Positions 20,401-32,400 of a DNA stretch of 64,000 nucleotides are shown here, in pieces. The notes beneath the pieces were generated by a model. It saw nothing but the letters and a program-made list of their open reading frames with translations. It was not told the origin of the DNA and did no database searches. The position numbers and the translations under genes were made by a program. This DNA comes from Corallococcus sp. NCRR (GTDB taxonomy: Bacteria; Myxococcota; Myxococcia; Myxococcales; Myxococcaceae). The DNA lies in contig NZ_CP114039.1 of NCBI RefSeq assembly GCF_026965535.1, positions 7,254,001 to 7,318,000 on the forward strand, in the 5' to 3' direction. The first letter of the stretch is position 1. Each line of letters starts with the position of its first letter.

Positions 20401-23400
20401 AGCGCCACGGCGTCCGGCGTGAAGCGGGCATGCGCCTCGATGAACGACTGGATGCAGGCCTGGCGCGGGAAGTCCACGCGGGTGTCGTTCCACACGACCA
20501 GCTCCTGCCGCGCCTCGTCCTCCGTCATGAGCGGCAGCGCCATCACGCGCTGGCTCATGTCCGCGGCGATGCCTTCCAGCAGCATCACGAAGTGCTGCAC
20601 CAGCCGCTCGGCGGTGACGCGGGAGTACAGGTCGGAGTTGTACGCGAGCCGGCCCAGGAAGCCCTCGGACGCGTCCGCCAGCGACAGGGACATGTCGAAC
20701 TTCGCCGTGCGCGCTTCCGCCTCGAACGTCTTCAGCGTGAGACCGGCCACGGACACCTGACCGGACAGCTCCTCCGCCTGGAGCACGAACATGGCCTGGA
20801 AGAGCGGCGAGCGGCTGGTGTCGCGCACCGGGTGCAGCTCCTCCACCAGCTTCTCGAACGGGACCTCCTGGTGGACGTGCGCGGACAGCACCGTGTCACG
20901 CACCTGGGTGAGCACGTCGCGGAAGGACGGGTTGCCTTCCAGCTTCGCGCGCAGCACCAGCGTGTTGACGAAGAAGCCGATGATGCCCTCCGTCGACGAG
21001 TGCCCGCGGCCCGCGGCCGGAGAGCCCACGCTGATGTCGTCCTGGCCCGCGTGGCGCGCCAGGAGCACCTGCCACGCCGCCAGCAGGAACATGAACGGCG
21101 TCACGGCCTTCTCGCGGCACAGCGCCTTGATCCGCTGCGACAGCGCCTGCGGCACCTTCACCGCCACGCCACCGCCCGAGTACGTCATCACCGCCGGGCG
21201 CGGGAAGTCCGTGGGCAGCTCCAGCGCGGAGGGTGCACCGGCCAGTTGCTGCCGCCAGTACTCCACGTGCTTGCCCATCACGTCGCTGCGCAGCCAGTCG
21301 CGCTGCCAGCCCGCGTAGTCCGCGTACTGCACCGGCAGCTCCGGCAGGGGCGACGGCTTGTCCTCGCGGAAGGCCGCGTAGATGGCGGCGATCTCCCGGA
21401 CGAGCAGGCTCATGGACCAGCCGTCCGTGATGATGTGGTGCAGCGACAGGAGCAGCACGTGCTCCGTCTGGGACATGCGCAGGATGAGGGCGCGCATGAG
21501 CGGCCCCGTGGCCAGCTTGAAGCCCCGGTTGGTCTCCGCGTCGGCCAGGCGCTTCGCCTCGGCCTCGCGCTCCGCGTCCGGCAGGCCGCTCAGGTCCACG
21601 ACGTTGAGCGACGCGGGCGCGGGAGGGTGGATGCGCTGCACGGGCTGGTCGCCTTCCGCGTGGAAGGTGGTGCGCAGCGATTCGTGGCGGCGCACCAGCT
21701 CCGTGAAGGTCCGCTCCAGCACGCCCAGGTCCAGCTCACCCTCCAGACGGACGGGCAGCACGATGTTGTAGAACGCGCTGTCCGGCTCCATCTGGTCCAG
21801 GAACCACAGCCGCTGCTGGGCAAGACCCAGCGGCAGCGAGCCTTCGCGCGGCAGCGGCACGATGGGCGGCGCCTGGAGTCCCTGCTCCGAACGCACGGAC
21901 TGGTCCACGCGCTGGGCCAGGTCCGCGATGGTGGGCGCCTCGAAGAGCGCGCGCAGCGGCAGCTCCACGCCGAACGCCTCGCGGATGCGCGAGGCGACCT
22001 GCGTGGCCAGCAGCGAGTGCCCGCCCAGGTCGAAGAAGTTGTCGCGCACCCCCACCCGCTTCACGTCCAGGACCTCCGTCCAGACCGTGGCGAGCATCTC
22101 CTCCGTCGGCGTGCGCGGCGCGGCGAACTCCGCCTCGCTGCGCTCCGTGCGGGCGTCGGACGGCGCGGGCAGCGCCTTGCGGTCCACCTTGCCCGCGGGC
22201 GTCATCGGCAGCGCCTCCAGCACCACGAAGGCGGAAGGCACCATGTACTCCGGCACCTCGCCCTTCAGGTGGCGCCGCAGCTCCGCGACATCCAGCTCGG
22301 TGTCCTCCTGCGCGACGACGTACGCCACCAGGCGCTTGTCGCCCGGCACGTCCTCGCGCACCACGACCGCCGCCTCACGGATGTCCGTGTGGTGCAGCAG
22401 CACGGATTCGACTTCGCCCAGTTCGATGCGGAAGCCGCGCACCTTCACCTGGAAGTCGATGCGGCCCAGGTACTCCAACTCGCCCGTGGCCAGCCAGCGC
22501 ACGCGGTCGCCCGTGCGGTACACGCGGGCGCCCGGCTCCTGGCTGAACGGATGCGGCACGAACTTCTCCGCCGTCAGGTCCGGCCGACCCTGGTAGCCGC
22601 GCGCCAGCGCCACGCCGCCGATGTACAGCTCACCGGCCACGCCCACCGGCACCGGACGCCGCGAAGCGTCCAGCACGTACACCTGCGCGTTCGCCCACGG
22701 CTTGCCGATGGTGATGCGCTCCGGATTCACGCCGCCTTCGGTCAGCGTCGCGCAGACCGTGGCCTCCGTGGGGCCGTAGGCGTTGATCATCAAGCGCCCC
22801 GCGCCCCACTTGCGCGCCAGCTCCACGCTCAGCGCCTCACCCGCGGACACCACGCTGCGCAGGCCCTCCAGCCCTTCCGTGCTCAGCTGCGCGAGCACCG
22901 ACGGGGTCAGCGTGGCGGTGGTGATGCCCTGCTCCTTCAGCAGCGTGCGCAGCGGCTCGTCCGGCATCAGCCGGTCGCGCGGCGCGAGCACCAGCGTGGC
23001 GCCCGCGGCCAGGGTGCTGAAGATCTCCCAGACGCTCGCATCGAAGCTGGACGCCGCGTACTGCAACACGCGGCTGCCCGGCCCCACCCGCTTCGCCGCG
23101 GCGGCGCGCAGGGCCGTGTTCACCAGGCCCTCGTGCTGGAGCAGCGTGCCCTTGGGACGGCCCGTGGAGCCGGACGTGTAGATGACGTACGCCAGGTTGT
23201 GCGCGGACGTGCTCGAGCGCGGCGCCTCCTCCGGCATCCGCTCGATGGCGTCCACGTCCATGTCCAACTGGATGGTCAGGCGGCCGTCGGTGGGCAGCGA
23301 GTCCATCAGCGACTCCTGCGTCACCAGCACCGGCGCGCCCGAGTCCGACAGCATGTAGTCGAGCCGCTCCACCGGGTACGACGGATCCAACGGGATGAAC

Positions 23401-26400
23401 GCGCCGCCGGCCTTGAGGATGCCGAGCATGCCCACCACGAGATCCAGCGAGCGCTCCAGGCAGAGCGCCACGCGCACTTCAGGTCCGACGTACCGGCGGC
23501 GCAGGTGGTGCGCCAGCTGGTTCGCCTTCACGTCCAGCTCCGCGTACGTGAGCGACTGGTCCTCGTACACGAGCGCCACCGCGTCCGGCGTGGCTTCCGC
23601 GTGCGCCGCGATGAGCGAGTGGATGGTCGCCTCGCGCGGCAGCTCCGCGCGGACGCTGTTCCAGCCCACCAGCACCTGGTGCTGCTCCTCGGCGGACAGC
23701 AGGGGCAGCTCGCCCACGGCGGACTCGGGCTTCGCGACGATGCCCGAGAGCAGCACGTGCAGGCGCGCCATCATCCGCTCCGCGGTCGTGCGGGCGAACA
23801 GGTCGGAGTTGTACTCCAGGCGGCCCACGAAGCCGTCCGCCGCGTCCAGCATGGACAGGGCCAGGTCGAACTTCGCGGTGCGTGCTTCCGCCTCGTAGGC
23901 GCTCAGGGTGAGGCCCGGCACGGACAGCTTCGCCGCCAGCTCCTGGTGCAGCACGAACCACACCTGGAAGAGCGGCGAGCGGCTGGTGTCGCGCACCGGC
24001 TGCAGCTCCTCCACCAGCTTCTCGAAGGGCACTTCCTGGTGCGCGTGCGCGCCCAGCACCGACTCCCGCACCCGCGCGAGCACCTGGCGGAACGAGGGGT
24101 CCCCTTCCAGCCGCGTGCGCAGCACGAGCGTGTTGATGAAGAAGCCGATGAGGCCTTCGGTCTCCATGCGGCCACGGCCGGCCACGGGCGAACCCACCGT
24201 GACGTCGTCCTGGCCCGCGTGGCGCGCCAGCAGCACCTGCCACGCGGTGAGCAGCAGCATGTACGGCGTGACGCCTTCCTTCAGCGCCAGGGCACGCAGG
24301 GCATCCGACAGCTCGCGCGGCAGCGTGAAGGGCAGCGTCTCACCGCGGTACGTCTGCACCGCCGGGCGCGGGAAGTCCGTGGGCAGCTCCAGCGCGGAGG
24401 GCGCGCCGGTGAGCTGCTGCTTCCAGTAGCCGACCTGCTTCTTCAGCACGTCGCCCTGGAGCCAGCCACGCTGCCAGCCCGAGTAGTCCGCGTACTGCAC
24501 CGGCAGCTCCGGCAAGGGCGACGGCTTGCCCTGACGGAAGGCCTCGTAGAGCGCGGCCACTTCGCGCACGAGCACGCCGCGCGACCAGCCGTCGGACACG
24601 ATGTGATGCACCGTGAGCAGCAGCATGTGGCGCACGTCCGAGATGCGCACCAGCGTGGCGCGCAAGAGCGGGCCCGTGGCCAGGTTGAACGGCCTGCCCG
24701 CGTCCTCGTCCGCCAGACGCTGCGCCTTCGCCTCGCGCTCCGCCTCCGGCAGGTGCGTGAGGTCCACGAGGGGCAGCGGCATGGGGGCCGCCGGGTGGAC
24801 GACCTGGATGGGGTTGCCACCCTCCGCGCGGAAGGTGGTGCGCAGCACCTCGTGACGGCGCACCAGCTCCGTGAAGGCCTGCTCCAGCGGGGCCACTTCC
24901 AGCGAGCCGTCCAGCATCACCGGCGCGGCGATGTTGTAGAACGCGCTGTCCGGCTCCAGCTGATCCAGGAACCACAGGCGCTGCTGCGCGAACGACAGCG
25001 GCAGCGTGTGCTCACGCGACAGCGGCACGATGGCCGGCGCCTCCAGGCCGAAGCCCTGGCGGACGGCCTCATCCACGCGGGCGGAGAGCGTCTCCACCGT
25101 GGTCGCCTCGAAGAGCGCGCGCAGGGGCAGCTCCACGCGGAACGCGCTGCGGATGCGGGAGATCATCTGCGTCGCCAGCAGCGAGTGGCCGCCGAGCGCG
25201 AAGAAGTCGTCCTTCACGCCCACGCGCTCCACGCCCAGCAGCTTGGACCACAGGCCCGCGATGAGTTCCTCGGTGGGAGTGCGCGGGGCCACGTGGGCGC
25301 GGCCGGCTTCGGACTCCTTCTCCGGCGCGGGCAGCGCGCGGCGGTCCACCTTGCCGTTGGACGTGAGCGGCAGCGCGTCCAGCATGACGAAGGCGGACGG
25401 CACCATGTAGTCCGGCAGCCGCGACTTCAGGCCCTGGCGCAGCGCCCCGGCCTCCAGCGTGTGGCCGGGCACCGCGACGACGTAGGCCACCAGGCGCTTG
25501 TCGCCCGGCACGTCCTCGCGCGCCAGCACGACGACCTCCGCCACGCCGGGCAGGCCGCTCATCGCGGCTTCGATCTCCGGCAGCTCGATGCGGAAGCCGC
25601 GCACCTTCACCTGGAAGTCGACGCGGCCCAGGAACTCCAGCGCGCCGTCCGGCAGGTAACGGACGCGGTCGCCCGTGCGGTACACGCGCGCGCCCGGCTC
25701 CGGGTGGAACGGATCCGCGAGGAAGCGCTCCATCGTGAGGTCCGGCCGGCCCAGGTAGCCCCGGGCCACGCCCGCGCCGCCGATGAACAGCTCGCCGGGC
25801 ACGCCCACGGGGACGGGCTGAAGCGCCGCGTCCAGCACGTACATCCGCGCGTTGGGCAGCGGCCGGCCCAGCGGCACGGAGGCCGTGGCGGACAGCTGCG
25901 TACCGCGCTCCACCTTCCACGTCAGCACGCCGACCGTGGTCTCGGTGGGGCCGTAGTGGTTGAAGACTTCGAGCCCGGGCACGAGCGCATGCACTCGCGC
26001 CACGAGCGCCGGATCGGACGCTTCACCGCCCAGCACCAGCCGCTTGCGCGGCAGGACGCGCTCGGGCGACGGCGAGGACAGCAGCGCCGTCAGGTGCGAG
26101 GGGACGATCTTCAAGCAGTCCACCGCGTGGCGCTGGAAGTAGTCGCCCAGCGCGGCCGGATCGGACGCCCGGTCGCGCGAGATGAGGTGCAGCGTGCCGC
26201 CGCCGCTCAGCGTCGGGAAGACGGCGGTGTGGCCCAGGTCCGCGGCCAGCGTGGACACCGACGCGAAGCTCGCCGCCGGGGGCAGCTCCAGCCGGAGCGT
26301 CACGCCCTCCACGTAGTGGTTGAGCTGACGGTGCTCGATGGCCACGCCCTTGGGCCGGCCCGTGGAGCCGGACGTGAAGATGACGTAGGCCAGCGAGCTC

Positions 26401-29400
26401 GCGTCGCCCAGGCGCTTGGGGTCGTCCTCACGCTCGCGCGACAGCATCGCGGCGTCGGAGTCCAGGCACACGTGTCCCCTGGAGGCGTCCGCCACGTTCG
26501 CGGCGAGCGAGGCCTGGGTCACGACGAGCGAAGCCGACGCGTCCTCCAGCACCGTGCGCAGGCGCTCCGGCGGATGCGACGGATCCAGCGGCACGTACGC
26601 GCCGCCGGCCTTGAGGATGCCCATCATGCCGACGATGGCATCCGGGGTGCGCTCGGTGAGCAGGCCCACGCGCGCATCCGGGCCCACGCCGCGCGCGCGC
26701 AGCCAGTGCGCGAGCTGGTTGGCCCGGCGGTTCAGCTCCCCGTAGGTGAGCTGGCCGTCGTCGCAGACCACCGCCACGGCGTCCGGCGTGCGGGCCGCGT
26801 GGACGGCGAAGCGCTCGTGGACGCAGGTGTCGCCCGCGGGCTGTGTGCCCGTGGCGTTCCACTCCACCAGCAGCTTCTGGCGCTCGGTGTCCGGCAGCAG
26901 CCGTGCGTGCTCGTGACGCGCCTGCGGGTTGGCGGCCATCGCCTCGAGGGCGCGGAAGTAGTAGCCCGCCAGCGCCTCCGTCTGGTCCGCGTCGCGCTGC
27001 GTGCCGTTGGTGCGCAGCACGAGCATCAGCGCGCCGGTGTCCGGGCGCTGGAGGAACAGCGTGCTCAGCGGAAGCTCCATCCACGCGGTGGACGGCGTCT
27101 CCTCCAGCAGGCGCACGCCTTCGAGCTGCGACAGGCCTCCGGCCACGTGGAAGTGGACGAAGTTGAAGATGGTCTCGAACAACCGCTGGCCGCCCAACTG
27201 CTGCTGCAACCGGCCCATGGGGTAGCGGCGGTGCGGCCAGATGTCGCCGTCCGCCTTCGACACCTGGCGCACCAGGTCCAACCACGTGCCGTCCTCTAGC
27301 GTCACCGGGAACGGGATGCTGTTGAGGAACAGGCCCACCATGCGCTCACTGTCGGCCGTCTCCGGACGGCCGTTGGAGACCACGCCCGTGACCACCGAGC
27401 GCTGTCCCTCCATGAGCGCGCGCACGCGCAGGTGCGCCGCCAGCAGCACGGTCTTCAGCGGCACGTTGGCCGCCTGCGCCACGCGCTGGAGTCCTTCCTG
27501 GAGCGCCGCGGGCACGTCCACCTGCCGCATGCTCAGCACCGGCTCCTGGCCCGCGGGCAGCGGCGCGCGGGGAGCAGGACGGTCCACTTCCGACAGGCGC
27601 GACTTCCAGAACCGCTCGCCCTCGCCGGAGGTGAGCGACTGGTGCTCCAGCGCGACGAACTGGCGGTAGGTGACGGCCAGCGGCGCCGCCTCCGGGGCCG
27701 GCGTGCCGCGCAGCAGGTTCACGTAGCCGCGGAACAGCTCCGACAGCAGCGTCGCGAGGCTCCAGCCATCCAGGATGGCGTGGTGGAAGATGAGCGAGAA
27801 CTGGAGCGTCTTCTCCGTGCGCCGGTAGATCGCGAAGCGCAGGAGCGGCGCGCGGCTCCAGTCGAACGGACGGCAGCGGTCCTCTTCCACGAGCTTGCGC
27901 AAGAGCGCGTCCTGCTCGGCGGCGGGCACGTGGCGCACGTCGTGGAGCTCCAGCGGCACCTGGGCCTCGCGGTGCACGAACTGCAACGGCTGCTCGTAAC
28001 CGGTGAGGTCGAACGACGTGCGCAGGATGGCGTGGCGGCGGGCCAGCTCGGCCAGCAGCTGGCGCATCTTCGCCTCATCCAGCGCCATCTCCAGGTGGTA
28101 GCTGGTGGCGTCGTGGTACATGCCGGACGCCTGATCCAGCTCGCTCTGGAAGAGCATGCCGGCCTGGAGCACGGCGACCGGGTACGCGTCCTCCACGTCC
28201 GAGGGCAGGCGCGCGCGGTCCGCGTCGGACAGCAGGCTGAAGGGCTCCGAGCCAGGGACGGCCTGCGCCGCGGCCTTCGACGGGGCCGCGTGCACCAGGT
28301 TGCCCAGCGCGCGGATGGTGGGCTGGCGCAGCAGCTCCACCATGGGCAGATCCAGCCCGCGCTCACGCAGCTTCGCGATGAGCTGGATGCTGCGGATGGA
28401 GTCACCGCCCAGGTCGTAGAAGCTGTCGTCGATACCGACGCGCTCCACGCCGAGCACCTCCGCCCAGACCTCGCACAGCGCGGTCTCCTCCATGGTGCGA
28501 GGAGCGGCGTACGCCGTGGACATCTGCGGACGCTCGCTGCCGGGCACGGGCAGCGCGCGACGGTCCACCTTGCCGTTGGGCGTGAGCGGCAGCGCGTCCA
28601 TCGCCATCAGCGCCGTGGGCACCATGTACGCGGGCAGCTTGTCGTGGAGGAACGAACGCATCGTGTCCACGCCCAACGGCTCCGCGCCCTCCTCCGTGAC
28701 GACGTAGGCCACCAGCGCCTTCTCGCCCGCGACCTCCTGCACGGCGACGGTGACGTCGAGCACGGACGGGTGTCCGCGCAGCGCCGTTTCGATCTCGCCC
28801 GGCTCGATGCGGAAGCCGCGCACCTTCACCTGCTGATCGATGCGGCCCAGGAACTCCAGCGCGCCGTCCGCGCGGAAACGGACCTGGTCGCCGGTGCGGT
28901 ACAGCCGCGCGCCCGGCACGGTGCTGAACGGATCCGGGATGAACTTCTCCGCCGTCAGCTCCGGCTGGTTCAGGTAGCCGTGCGCCAGGCCGTCGCCGCC
29001 CGCGAACAACTCTCCGGGGGCGCCCAGGGGCACGGGCTCCAGGGACGCGTTGAGGACGTGCACGCGCGTGCCGTTGATGGGGCGGCCGATGGGCACGGAG
29101 ATGCCCAGCGCTTGAGCGTTCTCCACCGGGTAGCACGCGGTGAACGTCGTGTTCTCCGTGGGGCCGTAGCCGTTGATGACGCGGCAGCCCGGCAGCTGCT
29201 CCATCACGCGCAGCACGTGCGCGGGGGACAGCACGTCACCACCCGCCAGCAGCTGGCGCACGGGACGCAGGCCGTCCAGGTTGCCGTCCACCATCTGGTG
29301 GAACAGACCGGCGGTGAGCCACAGGGTGCTCACGCCCTCGCGGGTGATGACCTGGCCCAGCTCGTCCAGGGTGGGCGCGCGCGGCGGGAACACGGCGAGC

Positions 29401-32400
29401 TTCGCGCCGTTGAGCATCGCGCCCCACAGCTCGAAGGTGGACGCGTCGAACGCGAGCGGCGCCAGCTGGAGGAAGACCTCCTTCGACGACAGGTTCACCC
29501 ACTCCGGACCGCACACTAGGCGCACGACGGCGCGGTGGGGCACGGACACGCCCTTGGGGCGGCCCGTGGAGCCGGAGGTGTAGAGCACGTACAGCTCGTC
29601 CTCGCCCGTGGGCGCGGTGTCGAGGTTCGTGTCCGGACGCTTCGCGAGCGCGGCCGCGTCGTCATCCAGGCAGACCACCTGGAGCCACTGCGCGGGCAGC
29701 TCGTCCGCGATGGCGGAGACGCTGACCAGCGCGGACAGGCCCGCGTCCTCGATGAGCATCGAGAGGCGCTCGGTGGGGAAGCTGGGGTCGAGCGGCACGT
29801 ACGCGCCGCCCGCCTTGGCGATGCCCAGCACCGCCACGACGAGATCCAACGAGCGCTCCAGGGACACGCCCACGCGCTTGCCGGGCCTGACGCCCAGGGC
29901 ACGCAGGTGGTGCGCGAGCTGGTTGGCGCGCGCGTTGAGCTGGCCGGCGGTGAGCGTCTCGCCTTCGAAGCTCACGGCGACCGCGTCCGGGGCGCGAGCG
30001 GCCTGCGCCTCGAAGACACGCGACACGGGCTGGCCGTGCGGATACGTGCGCGGGCGGTCGTTCCACGCGGCGAGCGTGGTGCGCTCATCCGGCGTGAGCA
30101 GCGGCAGCGTGCCGATGCGGTGCTCGGGATTCTCCACGACGGCGCGCAGCAGCGACTCGAAGTGGGCGAACAGGCGCTCCACCGACGCGCGGTCGAGCAC
30201 GTCCGTGTTGTGCTCCACCGTGACGGTGAGCCCGCCCTGCCACGGGAACACGACGACGAGCAGGTCCCACTTCGCGGTCCCGTTCGTCTCCGCGTCCAGG
30301 AGGCTCAGCTCCAGGCCGGGGAGCTGGAGCGGCGGCAGCGGCGCGTTCTCCAGCACGAACTTCACGTTGAAGAGCTGGCCACCCGGCTCGCGCGGCGGCT
30401 TGAGCGCCTGCACCAGGGTGCCGAAGGGCAGGTCCTGGTGCTCGTAGGCGTCCAGGGTCCCCTTGCGCACGCGATCCAGCAGCGCGCGGAAGGACAGGTC
30501 GCCCGACACCTGCGTGCGCAGGACGAGCTGGTTGGTGAAGAAGCCGACCAGCGACTCCAGCTCCTCGCGGGCGCGGTTCGCGATGTCCGTGCCCACGACG
30601 ATGTCGTCCTGGCCCGTGCGGCGGTGCAGGAGCGCGTCGAACGCGGCGAGCAGCACCATGAACAGCGTGGCGCCCTCCCCTCGTCCCAGCGCCTCGATGC
30701 GGGACGTGAGGTCCGGGGACAGGTGGAAGCGGCGGCTGTCACCGTGGAAGCGGTCGCCCGCGGGGCGCGGCGCGTCCGTGCGCAGCGCGATGCGGGGCGC
30801 TCCGGCGAGCTTCTTCTTCCACCAGGAGATCTGCTGCTCCAGCACGTCACCGCTCAGCCACTGGCGGTGCCAGAGGGTGTAGTCCGCGTACTGCACGGGC
30901 AGCGCGGGCAACGGCGAGGCCTCTCCGCGCGAGAACGCGGTGTAGAGCGCCTGGAGCTCGTGCATGAACACGCCCACGGCCCAGCCATCCACCACGATGT
31001 GGTGCATGGCGAGGCACAGCACGTGCTCACGCGCGCTCAGCTTCAGCAACTGGGCGCGCAGCAGCGGGCCCTGCACCAGGTCGAACGGCCGGGCGGCCTC
31101 CGCGTTCAGGTGCTTCCGGGCCTCGGCCTCCGCCTGGTCGGCGGGCAGCGAGGACAGGTCCACCACGGGCAGCGCGAACGGCTTCGCCGCCAGGACGACC
31201 TGCACGGGCGCGCCCGACGCGTCCTGATGGAAGACGGTGCGCAGCGCCTCGTGGCGCCGGACGATCTCCTCCAGGCCGCGGCGGAGCACGTCGACGTCCA
31301 GGTCGCCGCTCAAGCGGGCCGCGCTGGGCACGTTGTAGATGGGCGTGCCCGGCGTGAGCTGCTCGAAGAGCCAGAGGCGCTCCTGGTCGAAGGACAGCGG
31401 CAGCGAGCCCTCGCGGGACGCGGGCTTGAGCGGCGGCGTCTTGAACTTCCGCTCGGCGCCGGTGGCCTCGTCCACGCGGGCGGCCAGGGCGGCCACCGTC
31501 GGGGACTCGAAGAGCGCGCGCAGGGGCAGCTCCACCTGGAACTCGCCGCGCAGGCGCGACACCAACTGCGTGGCCATCAGCGAGTGGCCGCCCAGCTCGA
31601 AGAACGAATCCTCCGCGCCCACGCGCTCCACGGTGAGCACGCGCGCGAAGAGGGCCGCCACGCGCTCTTCCGTCGGCGTGCGCGGGGCCACGTAGGCATC
31701 AGGGCGCGTGAGCGCTCCCGTGGGGGCCGGCAGGGCCTTGCGGTCCACCTTGCCGGCGGGCGTCATCGGCAGCGCGTCCAGCACCATGAACGCCGCCGGC
31801 ACCATGTACTCCGGCACGCCGTCCTTCAGGTGCTTGCGCAGCGAGGCCGCGTCCACCATCCGGCCCGGCTGCGGCACGACGTAGCCGACCAGCCGCTTGT
31901 CGCCCGGGACGTCCTCTCGCACCACGACCGCCGCCTCGCGCACGTCCGCGTGGCGCAGCAGCACGGCCTCGATTTCACCCAACTCGATGCGGAAGCCGCG
32001 CACCTTCACCTGGTGGTCGATGCGGCCCAGGTATTCGATCTCGCCCTCGGCCAGCCAGCGCACGCGGTCGCCGGTGCGGTACAGCCGCGCGCCGGGCTCG
32101 TTGCTGAACGGGTGGGGGACGAACTTCTCGGCCGTCATGTCCGGCCGGCCCTGGTAGCCGCGCGCCAGACCTTCGCCCGCGACGTACAGCTCTCCGGCCA
32201 CGCCCACGGGCACCGGGTGGTGCAGGGCATCCAACACGTACACCTGCACGTTCGCCAGCGGCTTGCCGATGGTCAGGCGCTCCGCGCGGACACCGCCGTG
32301 CGTGAGGGTCGCGCAGACCGTGGTCTCGGTGGGGCCGTACGCGTTGATCAGCGTCCTCCCCTGCCCCCACTTGCGAGCCATCTCCACGCTCAGCGCCTCA

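Noticed and set aside
12450-27299. Plus-strand open frame of 4,949 codons opposite the NRPS
   Set aside because: It is antisense to a perfectly conserved NRPS gene and exists because of extreme third-position GC. Its product is low-complexity Arg/His/Leu/Ala-rich with no domain.
27000-28210. Module 5 condensation domain read as an epimerase
   Set aside because: Although carrier 4 has GGDSI, the domain is followed directly by an A domain and has no second C domain before it, so it must act in condensation.
27000-28210. Module 5 condensation domain read as a heterocyclisation (Cy) domain
   Set aside because: It keeps HHxxxDG (HHAILDG) rather than the DxxxxD of Cy domains, and the module is predicted to use Asp, not Cys, Ser or Thr.
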